From Grammothele lineata (Eukaryota; Basidiomycota; Agaricomycetes; Polyporales; Polyporaceae), in assembly GCA_002150815.3 (NCBI GenBank), contig NDFF03000386.1:1-64000 (forward strand): a stretch of DNA of 64,000 nt. Reading direction: 5' to 3'. The notes below the pieces were generated by a model. The model was not told the origin of the DNA. It searched no databases and was given only the letters and a program-made list of their open reading frames with translations. The position numbers and the translations under genes were made by a program. This document shows positions 34,925 to 46,035 of the stretch, piece after piece (the first letter of the stretch is position 1; the number at the start of each line of letters is the position of its first letter).

Positions 34925-36157
34925 ATGCTTGAATATACCTTCATCAATATACCAGAGGTTCGTGTAATTGAGGACGCAGTCTTGCAACGCCCGGTCCAAG
35001 CCCCTCGGGATCACTCCGATATTGGTATCGTCAAAATACCTTCCACCGATTCCGATGATGCCGCAAGCCCTTCTGCTATCACCCTGTTACACCACGGATT
35101 GTCCGGAGACATCCATCCTCAATGCTGGTCTCCCCTTCCAATCTCATCGCAAGCATCCTCTACTTTTCGCATCGCGGACACGGGAATCAATGGTGTTGGG
35201 ATGTTCGCTGCGAAGGGCATTGTCCGAGGGGAGCTCATACTCTGTGAGAGACCCATCCTCGTCTATCCTCAAGTTCTCCCCTTCCATGGTTCCCTCCCTC
35301 CTGGAAGCCAATACCCTGAGCTTGATCGTGCGATATCCGAGCTGTCGACTCACGCTCGCAACGATTTCCTCGCCCTTATGAACGCACATCCACTGGAGCC
35401 GTCGTTTGCGAAGGGTATCATTGATACCAATGCGGTGTATCTCGGTATGCTGCCTGGCTCAGCCACCGAGTATGCCGCCATCTGCAAGACCCTGTCCCGC
35501 GTCAACCATAGGTATGTGCTTTCTCCACCCACGGTATCTCCTGGTGTTCACGAAACCCCCAGCTGCTCGCCCAACGCTGTCTACCGCTTCGACTTCTCGT
35601 CCTTCTCCCTTCAACTCCACGCACTCTTCGACATACCCACCGGCTCCGAGGTCTTCATCTCCTATATCGACCCCGCCCAACCCCGTGCCGCCCGCCAAGC
35701 CGCACTCTCCGCATACAACTTCACCTGCTCGTGCGCCGTCTGTGCTCTCCCCGAACCAGAACGTACTCGCAGCGACACCCGTCGCGCTCTCATCCGTCGC
35801 GCGGACGCCGACCATCCAGCTCGCGACGCCGCGCTCGCACGCTGGGCACGCAATTCCGATTTACCGGACGAGCACGTAAACCGCGTCGATCGGATGTACA
35901 TGGACCTCTTCGAAGCGGAACAGCTCTATTACGAGCCGGTTTGGGAAGGCTTCGCCGTGCGGCTCGTGAAGGCGTGCTGCGCACTGGAAGACGCGGAGGG
36001 CGCGAGACGGTGGGCGCGGCTCGCGGCGGATCTGAACCTCGCATATACGGGGGAGGAGAGGGGGTGGGCGGCGGTCGTGGCGGAGCCGGAGAGGACGGAG
36101 GGGTGGGGTTTGAGGCACAGGGCGAGGGAGGCGTGTGCGGCTGGGGTGCAGGAATAG
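34925..36157 (+). CDS. SET-domain protein (fungal SMYD-like)
   Basis: Putative protein lysine methyltransferase; substrate unknown. Exons 34925-35511 and 35563-36157 give about 393 aa. SET motifs: FRIADTGINGVGMFAAKGI with GELILCERPI (start of SET), then N-H-S-C-S-P-N formed across the intron, RFDFSSFSLQLHALFDI, GSEVFISYIDP and YNFTCSCAVC (post-SET-like Cys, with no third Cys nearby). The intron (51 nt) splits the cofactor-binding NHSCxPN. It is a multiple of three and has no stop, so a retained form would be translatable but break this motif. The first ATG in frame is at 34925. A hydrophobic stretch (LLSLLIGVVVLGM) lies in frame just upstream without an ATG, so a short upstream exon could add a membrane anchor. 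It is divergent from the EZH2 gene, about 440 bp apart. Confidence 0.82.
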   Translation: MLEYTFINIPEVRVIEDAVLQRPVQAPRDHSDIGIVKIPSTDSDDAASPSAITLLHHGLSGDIHPQCWSPLPISSQASSTFRIADTGINGVGMFAAKGIVRGELILCERPILVYPQVLPFHGSLPPGSQYPELDRAISELSTHARNDFLALMNAHPLEPSFAKGIIDTNAVYLGMLPGSATEYAAICKTLSRVNHRYVLSPPTVSPGVHETPSCSPNAVYRFDFSSFSLQLHALFDIPTGSEVFISYIDPAQPRAARQAALSAYNFTCSCAVCALPEPERTRSDTRRALIRRADADHPARDAALARWARNSDLPDEHVNRVDRMYMDLFEAEQLYYEPVWEGFAVRLVKACCALEDAEGARRWARLAADLNLAYTGEERGWAAVVAEPERTEGWGLRHRAREACAAGVQE

Positions 36158-36756
36158 GTGCGTGGTGTCGATTGCCCGCGGACATTCTTGTTGTGATAAC
36201 GCTTCGGCAGGAAGGAAACGCTGTCGCCTTAATGAAGACTTCGCTCTCTTCGCGCTGCCCTCTACGTGCACTTTTCCGTCCAAGCGGCTGAAAGTACACC
36301 GTCTCATCCCTCTCGCCTCCCCTACGTTCTTGTCGCGATGGGCACTTAGGTTTTCTCGTTCTTCTCGCGACAGCAGGCTTTAGCTGTGGAGTCGGAAGAT
36401 AATACGGGGGATTTATTAGTTGTGGCGGGCATGTTGACGTCTGAGGTTGTAAACATCCTAGAAGCATCCCATGGGCGTATCGTTAATGGCAGGGCTTCAA
36501 CGAGGGCCACGTGTCAGATGCTTGGTCAGCGCATTTCAAACGCCAGTGTAGCCATCTTCAATCCGATTGCCTCTCAGCTCGCGACTCGACTTGGATCTTC
36601 TTTGCTCTGCAGTCGTCTACGTCCAGGCACTCACACTCGCTACGAAGGGATACCGTACTCCTAGCTTGAAGGTGGGTCAGTTACCTGTATCTGGATATAA
36701 CACCACGCGATACTGACACGTTTGCGGCATCATAGGAGTTCATTGCCAAGTCTTCT
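36158..36756. other. Intergenic region
   Basis: Between the SET gene and the next F-box-like gene. Nothing recognisable beyond short open frames. Confidence 0.4.
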
Positions 36757-38083
36757 ATGCCTCAAGACAGCCGTCGAAGATGCTCTCCGGGGCTACCCAT
36801 CGATATATGGTGGCTCGCCATTGATGAAATTGCGGCAGACGTCCGCATCGACACCTCGAACACTGACGACACCCTCCGCTCGTGCGCGTTGACCTGTCAC
36901 TCATGGCTCCCGCGCGCGCGCAAATGGCTCTACGCCTACGTCCACCTAGGAATGAACGAATGGGCATGGGAACGTTTTGCACGCACGGTTTCCTCTTCCA
37001 CCGAAATCGCCCACCTCGTTCGCGACCTTCACTGCTCCCTCTCCATCGCGGTCGGGGGCGGCGCGTTCCGACCGCGGTTCAAGCCGTATGAAGACGCCGC
37101 GGGTCTCCCGTCGGACATCTTCGGTCCCCTGCGCAACCTCCGAGAGGTGTACTTTCATAGCGCCGCCCACGAACAGCACAGGCTCCCGACAGAGTTCTTG
37201 GACGCTTTAGGAGCTAGTTGCCCAAAGCTGGAGGTTCTCGACCTCCGACGCTGCTCTGTGTGGTCTTTGAAGGGCATCGACTGTGCCGTACGCGCTTGTC
37301 GCTCCACTCTCCGGTCCGTACACATAGAGCGGGTCGCATGGAAGACCATCGTATCTCTTGAGGAGCGGGATACGGATCCGCATGATGGTCAGGGTGCTCT
37401 TAGTGACTCTCGGATAGAGGTAAGCTCAGACACCTTCTGACTCGAGCGTTGCCCCGCGTGTTTCACCGTTCACGTCGGTCTAACACATTATCCACAGCTC
37501 AACAAGATGGAAGTGTACGATGTTGACGTACTGTTAGCTGTCCTCACGGTACACTCGTTCTCGTCGATCACTCTCGTCGACATCGTCCCTCGCTTCTTGC
37601 CGTTTCCTGGTCAGCCCCCCCAATCGTCGAGAGGTGCGTATCGTCGCGCTGCTAATGTGAATTTCGTATGCTTACCCCACGTGCCCACCAGCCTTTGGCC
37701 AGTACGCCTCGCTGCGGGAGCTCAACATCATATTCACGTTCGCCAGACTGCAACCCGGCGTACTCACCAGTCTCCTGCGGATGCTGCGTCTACCATGCTC
37801 TCTCGAAACCGTACGCTTCACCGTGCAGGGAGGGATCGGGAATGTCGCTGGGCTCCTCCAGTCAGAAGATATCGATGGGCTCCTTTCTGCGGATCCTTTC
37901 GTGTCCCTCAAACTAGTCAGACTCACTCTCTTGTACGGTTACCCAGTAGAACCCGGAACGGAGGACAAACAACGGAGACGGATTGAAGAATGTCTGCCGA
38001 GGTGTCGTGAGCGAGGCATCTTGGACGTCGAGGTTCAATTCAAGGGTGGGATCAGTCTCTCTTGCTGTCTCTTTGACCGTTGA
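36757..38083 (+). CDS. F-box-like protein, family 2
   Basis: Exons 36757-37419, 37498-37633 and 37692-38083, all GT-AG, give about 396 aa. The F-box-like N-terminus reads LPIDIWWLAIDEIAADV, DTLRSCALTCHSWLPRARKW and LYAYVHLGM. A signature WERFARTVSSSTEIAHLVRD follows. Leucine-rich segments: FGPLRNLREVYFHS, CPKLEVLDLRRCSVW, YASLRELNIIFTF and LPCSLETVRFTVQ. The C-terminal family signature CLPRCRERGILDVEVQF ends the conserved part. Intron positions match the tandem genes at 38588 and 41381. Likely an adaptor of a ubiquitin ligase, inferred from the F-box-like region. Confidence 0.8.
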
Positions 38084-38587
38084 GCACTGAAGCCGTGTCG
38101 TTCTGCAGATTCTGCGTAGCATTACATGGAAAGAAGAGAGTAGCAGTCACACGTAATTCGTTGTTTTCAGACGTAGAGAATTGGGCCTCGGTGGCGGCGC
38201 TTAAGATAGGCCAAGGCCCACACTTCCACGTGATTCACGCCGCCACCAGGATCTGGGCCCCTGACTGCCAGTGGCGGTCAGGAGGCTCGGTGTCGCTGTA
38301 CGTCTGGAATCGCTCCCTCTTCCCTCACGGTTCTACGTTCTGCACCAGCTCGGTCCTGGCACAGATCACCTACTCTTCGCAACCCCTTGGCCGTCCTCGT
38401 CCAGAACGCAAAACCACCACCGAAGGATTACCTATTTCCCCGAAACTACTGCTCACAGCTGTCTTGAGTTGCGCCACTGACAAATTACCCGTGCTTAGTA
38501 TGCTGTCTATCTTCACTGTGCGGTGCACAATACAGTAGAGTTGACGAGAATCTTGCATTACAGTTGCCATTGAAACGTGCGGGTACT

Positions 38588-39901
38588 ATGCTGATGTCTA
38601 GCCACCCCCGTTCTCCTACACTGCCTGCCGATATAGTGTGGCTCGTGGTGGAGGAGGTTCGGGCCCGCAACGACATCTTTCCTGGGAGCGCCTTGGATTC
38701 CCTTCGCGCGTGCGCTCTAATCAGCCACGCATGGCTTCCATCTGCGCAACGGGCGCTCTACGCCCGTGTTCGCCTCGGAGCAAGAGGAGGGAACTGGGAT
38801 CATTTCAAGCGCACGATTTCCTCATCCAATCAGCTCGCCGGTCTCGTGCGCGAGCTTCGCTGTGTTTTACCCTGCTGCCCTCCTTCCCATTCCTCGCGCA
38901 CCCTCGGTGAACCACCGGACGACGAACCCCCTACCCCCCTCTCATCCGACCTCGTCAGCCCACTGTACAACCTCAGAAAGTTATTCGTCAACAGCGGCTG
39001 CGACGAAATACATAAGCTTTCCCCACAATTTCTGGAAGCTTTGACGCTCTGCTCGGAGCTCCAAGTTCTCTCTTTTCAGGGCTGCGAGATATCCTCCCCG
39101 AACCGTTCGGGCCGTGTCATACGTGATCGTCACGCCACCCTTCGCATTGCGCACCTGGAGCTCACCTACGGATTGAGCGTTTACGAGTCTTTGCTCAGAA
39201 TTGGCAGTTGCAACCGCAATGGGGACCCGGGCTCCAACCCGGCGTTAAGGCTAAAGGCAAGTTTGGTTCGAGTTCTCTCCGTCCTTGCAGTGCGCGTTAA
39301 GACGTCTGACATACTCTCTTCCCAGATGAACCTGATGGAAGTCAGCGCCATGGACGAACTAGTGGCTTTCCTTACGAAACGCCGCTTTTCCACAATCGAT
39401 CTCGCCAGCTTCCGCCCCAATACCATCCTTCCGACGTTTGACCAGGCACCGCAGTTGGCAAGAAGTGAGTTTCTGTCTATAATATTCACTCTCATTTAGT
39501 TCACACATATCACGCGTCTTTCAGATCCTGGGCAGTATGCAGGCCTGCAAGAGTTCAGTGCTTCGTTCCAGTACCAACGTTTCGACCAGCCGGATCTCCT
39601 CACTCACGTCCTCCGGATGCTGCGCTCACCTTGCGCCCTCCGCATCCTCCACCTTACCTTCCACGTGCCTACACCAGAAGTGGAGGCTATGCGGGCGCGT
39701 TTCTGTGTGACTGATGACATCGACGGCTTGCTCTGCACTGAGCCGTTCCAGTCGTTGACTCGTGTCGAACTCAACTTCCATCCTAGGCGCCAGACTTTTC
39801 CCCCTCCTCTCATCGATCCTGACAGCCGGAGACAGATAGAAGATTGCTTCCCGCGTTGCAGAGAACGAGGTATCCTCAACGTCACGGTCGAATATCAATG
39901 A
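38588..39901 (+). CDS. F-box-like protein, family 2, duplicate 1, GC-AG intron
   Basis: Exons 38588-39256, 39326-39464 and 39525-39901 give about 394 aa. N-terminal SPTLPADIVWLVVEEVRA, SLRACALISHAWLPSAQRAL and YARVRLGARGGNWDHFKR are F-box-like. LVSPLYNLRKLFVNSGCDE, LCSELQVLSFQGCEISSP, LQEFSASFQYQRF and SPCALRILHLTFHV form leucine-rich parts. It ends with CFPRCRERGILNVTVEYQ. The first intron has a GC donor (AAAG|GCAAGT, close to the GC-AG consensus), whereas its duplicate at 41381 keeps GTAAGC. This 69 nt intron is in frame without stops, so retention would insert 23 residues. The start was set at MLMSSHPRSP, parallel to MAMSSHTW in the duplicate. Confidence 0.82.
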
Positions 39902-41380
39902 TATAATGTGAGTGACAGTCTCACATTGTGTTCTTCCCTTCTCGTTGCTGATCGGATCACCTTGCTAGACGTCAGTAAGGCGAGTCGGGTTACTGGCCAT
40001 CGCTGTGGCTCGCCTTGGACGACAAAATCTACTGTCGTATGTAACATGGGATGATGCTCGCGTGTATGATTCGGAGGAGGCAGAAGTAGAATGAAAACTG
40101 CACATGTGCGAAGTCGCCCTGCTAGGCTCACTGCATTTGAGTGGCTGGCAAATTCGCGCACTGAATAATTTCACAGTTACCGGACCGGGAGTGCGCCACA
40201 GGGACCCACGAGACTTGACTTCTGAGCCTCCAGACCCGGTGGCAGATGCTGTACCAAGCTGTATGACATCTCACTGTCCGTGGTCGTAGTAAAGCTGAAG
40301 CAGTCCGCCGGGATCACTCTGGCCAATTGGGGCACCGTCGAATTACTGGACGCCTGCGGCCAACGCTGACTCCTGAGCCATCCGAGGTCATGCTCGTCAG
40401 TTACAATGGCATCAGTTCCTGGGATTTCTCCTATCTCGGTCAGAACTTAGTCGATTCCTGCCGTTTTGCGGGCACTTGAACTTCGAGTCGAAGACTCGGA
40501 GTGTGTTGGAACAAGCAGGCGAGTCGTCGAACGCGCGGTCGTTCCGGGGTAGTAGGGAGCCCGCGTCGCAAACGCGCGGCGAACTCGGCCGCATTGCGCA
40601 CTCGTAGTCTAAATACAATACTCTTATCGCGCTGGTGAGCGCGAAGGCTTGGATCCCGCCGCCGCGCCGACGCCACCGACCCGTATCACGCCCGCCGCAC
40701 CCGTTTCCGCGTGCCTCGCCCGCCTCAATTTTGACGCCCAAACCCGAAATCCGACAGAGTGTTGCAATTCCATGCCATTGAAGCCCAGTACCACTTCGCG
40801 ATCAGACCACTGGCAGTCTTTCAGGAGACTACTAGTTGATGAGGACTCTGCCATGGGCTCTGAGAGTCCTCTATGCGGTTACGCCTCCATATGCGCTACG
40901 CAGTGGAGTCAGTCCGCCGGTTCACCATCCAAGACCAACTAGCATTAGCCTGAGCGTCGGAGAACAGGCGGCTGGTCCAGGCCCGGGCGCTTACATGAGA
41001 TAGGCCAAAGCTCACGCCGCCACGTGCTTAGGCGCCTGATCAGTTAAGACTCAGGAGGCTCCGCACATAAGTACGTCCTGACTCGTCGGTCCCTCATCCC
41101 TCCTGCTTCTATGATCCGCAGCCATTTGGCCGTCAGGGTACAGATCACCTACTCTGTGTAATTTCTCAGCCATTTCCAGAGCGCAAAACGACCACCATAG
41201 TTGGACTGTCAATTTTTGTCGGCGGGACCACCTTACAGCAATCTTGCCAAGTCGTGCTATATAGGTAGAAAATTGACTTGCGCTTGGTAAGTTCTCTACC
41301 TGGATTTTCTACAGCTTAAATTGAAGTTGCGTTAACGAGAAATTTGCTCTGCAGCGGCGATTGACACGCGCGGATACTAT
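39902..41380. other. Intergenic DNA between tandem duplicates
   Basis: The first 430 bp resemble the 3' flank of the second duplicate, and the last 380 bp resemble the 5' flank of the first. No gene was seen in the middle. Confidence 0.5.
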
Positions 41381-42737
41381 ATGGCAATGTCTAGTCACAC
41401 TTGGCAGCGTCGGTCTGCTACACTACCCGCTGATATAGCGTGGCTCATCGTGGAAGACATTAGAGCTGGCCACGAATACCTTCCCGCAGGTGCCTTTAAG
41501 ACACTGTGCGCGTGCTCGTTGGTCAGCCACGCATGGCTCCCAATTGCGCGGAAGGCACTCTACACCCATGTTCGCCTCGGACTATGGGGCGGAAACTGGG
41601 AACGTTTCAAGCGCACGGTTTCATCATCAAGAAAGCTCGCCGGTCTCGTTCGCGAGCTTGAATGCGTTCCAATTTGCTCCTCTTATCTCAATTCCTCGCG
41701 TCCCCGGGCCCTCAGTGAACCGCCTGACGACACACCCCCGGACGACGACCCCCCTCCGACCCTCTTCTCGCCCGACCTCGTCAGCCCATTGTACAACCTC
41801 AGGAAAATATTTGTGAGCAGCAGCTGCGACGAACTACACAAGCTTTCCCCGCAATTCCTGGAAGCTCTGGCGCTCTGCTCGGACTCGCTCCAAGTTCTCT
41901 CTTTCCATGGTTGTCAGATATCCTCCCCGAACCATTTGGGCCGTATCATACGCGATCGTCGCTCCACCCTTCGCGTTGTGCACCTCGAAAACATCGACGC
42001 GATGGATGTATACGATTCCTTGCTCGGAAGTAGAAGTGGCGATCACAATGAGGACCCAGCGGGCGCCAGTCCGGCGTTAAGACTCGAGGTAAGCTTGAGT
42101 TCTCTTCGCTTTTCGGGCTTGTGCGCGCTTACGATATACGTCTGATATACTATATTTCAAGCTGAGTCGGATGGAAATCCGAGAGATGGACGAATTGGTG
42201 GCGTTCCTCGCGGAAAACCGCTTTTCTACAATCGACCTCTCCGGCTTCAGCCGAAACTTTCTAATTCCGATGTTCAACCGGCCCCCGCAGCTGGCGAGAA
42301 GTGAGTTTCCGTCTATACTATTCATTCTCAGCGTACAGCGCACATATCTCACGCATCCTATAGATTTTGGGCAGTACACACGCTTGCAAGAGTTCAGTGC
42401 TTCGTTCCAGTACCAACGTTTCGACCAGCCGGACCTGCTCACCCATGTCCTCCGGATGCTGCGCTCACCTTGCGCCCTCCGCATCCTCCGCCTTACCTTC
42501 CACGTACCTACACCAGAGGTTGGGGTCATGCGGGAGCGTTTCTGCGTGACTGACGACATCGACGGCCTGCTCTGCACTGAGCCTTTCCAGTCACTGACTC
42601 GCGTCGAGCTCAACTTCCGTTCTAGGCGCCAGACTTTTCCCCCTCCTCCCATCGACCCTGACAACCGGAGGCAGGTAGAAGATTGCTTCCCACGTTGTAG
42701 AGAACGAGGTATCCTCAACGTCACGGTCGATTATTAA
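41381..42737 (+). CDS. F-box-like protein, family 2, duplicate 2
   Basis: Exons 41381-42088, 42162-42300 and 42364-42737 give about 406 aa. It is collinear with the gene at 38588. Matching blocks: SATLPADIAWLIVEDIRA, LCACSLVSHAWLPIARKALY, LVSPLYNLRKIFVSSSCDE, MDELVAFLAENRFSTIDLSG, YQRFDQPDLLTHVLRMLRSP, RFCVTDDIDGLLCTEPFQSL and CFPRCRERGILNVTVDY. The third exons are nearly identical, while the first exons have diverged more, including a Pro/Asp-rich indel near residue 115. All introns are GT-AG. The gene is intact. Confidence 0.85.
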
Positions 42738-43748
42738 TGATATCGTGTGAGAGGCATCCTCACATTGTGTTCTTCCCTTCCCGTTGCTGATCGCCTGACC
42801 TTACCAGACGTCAGTGCGAGAGTGAGGGTCGAGCTACGGCCCTCTTCTGTGGCTCGCCTTAGACGACGAAACCTGCTGACGTGTGTAATATGGGGTGTCG
42901 TTCACATGTATGATACGAAGGAGGCAGGAGTAGAATGAAAGCTGTACCTGTGCGAAGTCACCCTGCGGGGCTCACGTTTGAGCGGCCGGTAAGCTATCAC
43001 GGATAATGTCAAAGTTCTCGGAGGAGTGCGTCAGAGTAACCCACGAGACTTGACTTCTGAGCCTCTACACGCAGCGGCAGAGACTGCGCCAAGCTGGGTA
43101 CCTCACAGTCCGTCGTCGTCGTGGAGCTGAAGCAGTGGTTCACTCTGGCCAATCGGTGCGCCGTCGAGTTACTGGACGCCGCACGAATCGGACGCTGCGA
43201 CGGAGCACCCCCTTTTTCCCCGCGTTAGACCTCGGACCGCGGTGCGTACACCGCCGTCGATGCTTCATCTTGTAACGAGCCAAGCGATGTGCGAATGTGG
43301 TGGACGTCCTCGCCGCAGAAGGGCACATCATTACGACCACCGTCACGTCCATCATCAGCACCACCACGGCCACGACCGAGACGATTACCATCAACGTGCC
43401 CGTTATCCACGAGCCGCGCTACGAGACAACGATCACGACGGTCATCGATGGCCATACGGCCACGCTCACGGCAGACGTCGACCCGTCTGGGGCATTCCCT
43501 CTTGCGACGGGCGCTCCTTCGAGCTCGGCATGAAAGGGGAGAGGGAGACGGGCCAGTAGACATGGGATAGATGCTCGTGTATTGCACAGGAATACAGATG
43601 TCGGGTATGGATGGTTTACAGTGGTTCGTTGAGGAGAAACGCGTGAAGGTCGTGAATGCAAGGGGGGTGAAGGTTGCGGACTCGGGGCCGCAGCTCTGGT
43701 GTCAGGCTTGGTCGGGTCCCCGTACTCCGTCACAATGCACTAGCAACG
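42738..43748. other. Intergenic region
   Basis: Apart from the duplication flank (to about 43190) and one doubtful small reading frame (43297-43533, listed separately), nothing is recognised. Confidence 0.4.
43297..43533 (+). CDS. Doubtful small Thr/Ile-rich reading frame
   Basis: About 78 codons rich in Thr, Ile and Val in alternating pattern (IITTTVTSIISTTTATTETI, then TTITTVIDGHTATLTAD), with a Ser/Ala C-terminus. The composition resembles beta-rich repeats of fungal surface proteins. No ATG starts the frame, so it would need an upstream exon, which I cannot place. It could be chance, given the GC-rich ACC/ACG repeats. Confidence 0.22.
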   Translation: MVDVLAAEGHIITTTVTSIISTTTATTETITINVPVIHEPRYETTITTVIDGHTATLTADVDPSGAFPLATGAPSSSA

Positions 43749-46035
43749 CTAGACATCCTGCTTCGGGAGGTTGTCAAGAATCATGGCGGTAGTGACGTTG
43801 GGAAATATCTCGAGAGTGGGGTCGACGGGACAGAATGAGGTTTGACCGGTGGGCAACTAGTGAACCGAGCAATCAATGGGCGATATGTATATCGAGCTAA
43901 AAGAAGAATACGAACCATGCCATTGACGAAGTATGCCTGGACGATGCCCGGAAGGCAGCTAGTGGGTGTCTCAGCATCCGTCGTGTGCTATAGACGAATT
44001 GTGGATGTGAGCCATGAAGCTTCGACGTATAGAGATAGTAACTGGAGGTCGACTCACCCCAAAGCCCTCCTGGATGACGAGATGGGCCGAGTCCCCGAGC
44101 CTCTTAGCGACCGCTCGCGCGTTAGCGAGGGGATTGAGCGGGTCATACTGTGGACCGTATCAACACTGCTCGGATGAATAGAACGCGAGAGCGGGGGCGA
44201 AAGCTCTTACCAGGTTGGAGAACAAGAGGATGGGGTGAGCGGGCTTCTTGTCGAAGGGACCAGGGAAGCGCTCGACTGCGCGCGCCGGCCAGAACGCGCA
44301 CACGTAGGCGGGCTCGGGCCACTGCGCGCCGACTATATGCCCACGCGTCAGAAGAGTGGAAAAGAAAGCGGCGGCGTGTAGACGTACAGAGGTGGGAGAC
44401 GCGACGCGTGGCGCTGACGAGACTGCTGAAGATGCCCGCCATGCTTGTGCCGTGCGCATCAACGCTACCACCACACATGATGGCCTCCTCAGCGTATGAG
44501 CTCGTCGCAGACTCATCGCGCTTGATTACGCCCAGGTGCCTGCGAGATGCGCGCGATCCTGCCGAGACGTTCGCCTCGAGCGCGGGCCAGACGTTCTTCG
44601 CGAACGCAGCCCAGTCCATAGGCGAGAACATCTCGAGGTAGAGCTGCGTGCGGATTTGGCCTGACGTAAGCGGGACGGAGGGGTTCCTCTGGGCGGCGTT
44701 GTGCGCAGTGGTGAGCAGCGCTTGGATCTTGGCGTCGACGTCGAGCGCGGTCTGGTTGGACGTGGTGGCGATGGGGCAGCCGGAGGGACCGGAGAGGGCG
44801 CAGCCGGTCACGAATGCTTTGTAAATGGCGTCAGCCTCGACGAGTTGGGTCGACCAGTGCTGGAGGGACGCTGAGTGAGCGAAGAAAAGGAAGATACTGC
44901 CAATGAATGGGAAATCACCAGGGAAAGATCTTGAGTCGCGAGAATCTGGGCGTCAAACAAAGCGTCCAGCAACATTCGACCGACACGCTGTGCAGTGCAG
45001 GGAGCGGTAGAGCAGCAAAGTATCAGTGCACGCCATTAGCCGTGGTCTACTTGATGGTGTACAAACCTGAGGGAACACTGTATGCGCGCCCGCTGTCAGC
45101 TCCGTTCGACAAATAGCCTAACTGGAACACCCACTATTCATGAAATACTGCGCGACGAGCGTCCCGTATGTGACCCCGAGAAAGTTCACAGCGCTCCCCG
45201 GACCGTCAATCGCGTCTGCCAGTCCGGCCAAATCCCGGGCCGTCGCCGTTGAGCCGATGTACTTGAGGTACTTGCCCGAACTGTGCGACTGGCACTTGCT
45301 CCCCAGCCTCTTGTAGAGCAATTGCGTGGCGGACGCCTTTGAGAGGAGCGCCGAGACCTCGCGCGGGTCGGTGAAATCACCGGTGTAGTCGATGCCCGTA
45401 TCGTCGAGCGATCCAGCGAAGAATGCGGCCTCCTCGGAGGGCGAGTCGAAGCAGAAGACGTCCCCAGGGCTAACGTAAGGGGTAAGCGGGTCAGCGTGGG
45501 ATGGAATGGAATGGTGCGATAATCCTTGCTACACCCAAAGAGAAGGAATACGCACACGGTGAGCGAGCCGGATCCGCGCGAGTCGAAGGTGACGATGTCG
45601 TACATGCCACCCGTGAGGCCGAGGAGGGCGGCCCCATTTGCGTCTAGAAACTGAACGCCCGATGCCCCCGGAGCGCCTGCGAATCAGGAGGTTAGTGCGC
45701 TCCACACAGAATCACGGTGCGGACGCACCTTGGAGCGTGTATAGTGTTCCGAGAGGCGAAGATGCGGTAGCGTTGATCTTAGCGACGTAGAGGCGTCCTG
45801 AACCGGCGGAAGGGTCGTGGTAGTCGAGGGGGATCTTGAAGAATCCACAGCTGAGCGCAGAGTTAGCGACGACGCTGGGATCGCAAGGGCCCCAGGATAT
45901 CTTGGACTGAGGACAGATCAGTAGGAGAGCTGAGGTAGCGAAGACCTGAGATGGGCTCAGACTCACGTTGTTTTTGGTATGGGCAGAAGCAGAGAGCAGA
46001 AGCAGTTCTACAACAGAAAGTAAGAAAGGTAACAT
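43749..46035 (-). CDS. TAP-like alpha/beta hydrolase (S33-type) with Thr for Ser at the nucleophile
   Basis: Related to fungal and Streptomyces tripeptidyl aminopeptidases (TAP-like, peptidase S33); secreted. The start at 46035 gives the signal peptide MLPFLLSVVELLLLSASA; an upstream Met at 46086 is also possible. Recognised parts: WGPCDPSVV, FKIPLDYHDPS, LYTLQG region, YDIVTFDSRGSG, and the nucleophile elbow FLGVTYGTLVAQYF, where G-x-S-x-G reads G-V-T-Y-G. Next come RVGRMLLDALFD, the SCAVCAFWPA-like CAFWPARAVERFPG, PILLFSNLYDPLNP with the catalytic Asp, then after an intron GHTTDAETPTSC with the His and QAYFVNG, then SFCPVDPTLEIFP. It stops at 43749. Several short introns; the junction after VAQYFMN is uncertain. 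Everything except the nucleophile is preserved, so it is either an inactive homolog or one using Thr. Confidence 0.82.

Larger units (their letters stand above)
38180..43190. repeat. Tandem segmental duplication of about 2.8 kb
   Basis: The unit at about 38180-40330 recurs at about 41000-43190. Both genes (start-to-start 2793 bp, stop-to-stop 2836 bp) and the flanks are similar. Upstream shared words include AGATAGGCC...CACGCCGCCAC. Downstream shared words include CTCACATTGTGTTCTTCCCTT, GTTGCTGATCG and AGACGTCAGT. It is a head-to-tail gene duplication with both flanks still alignable, so it is fairly recent or constrained. Confidence 0.8.

Noticed and set aside
35790..36467. Open frame of 225 codons, minus strand, opposite the SET gene
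   Set aside because: Pro-rich antisense shadow of the SET gene's C-terminal half.
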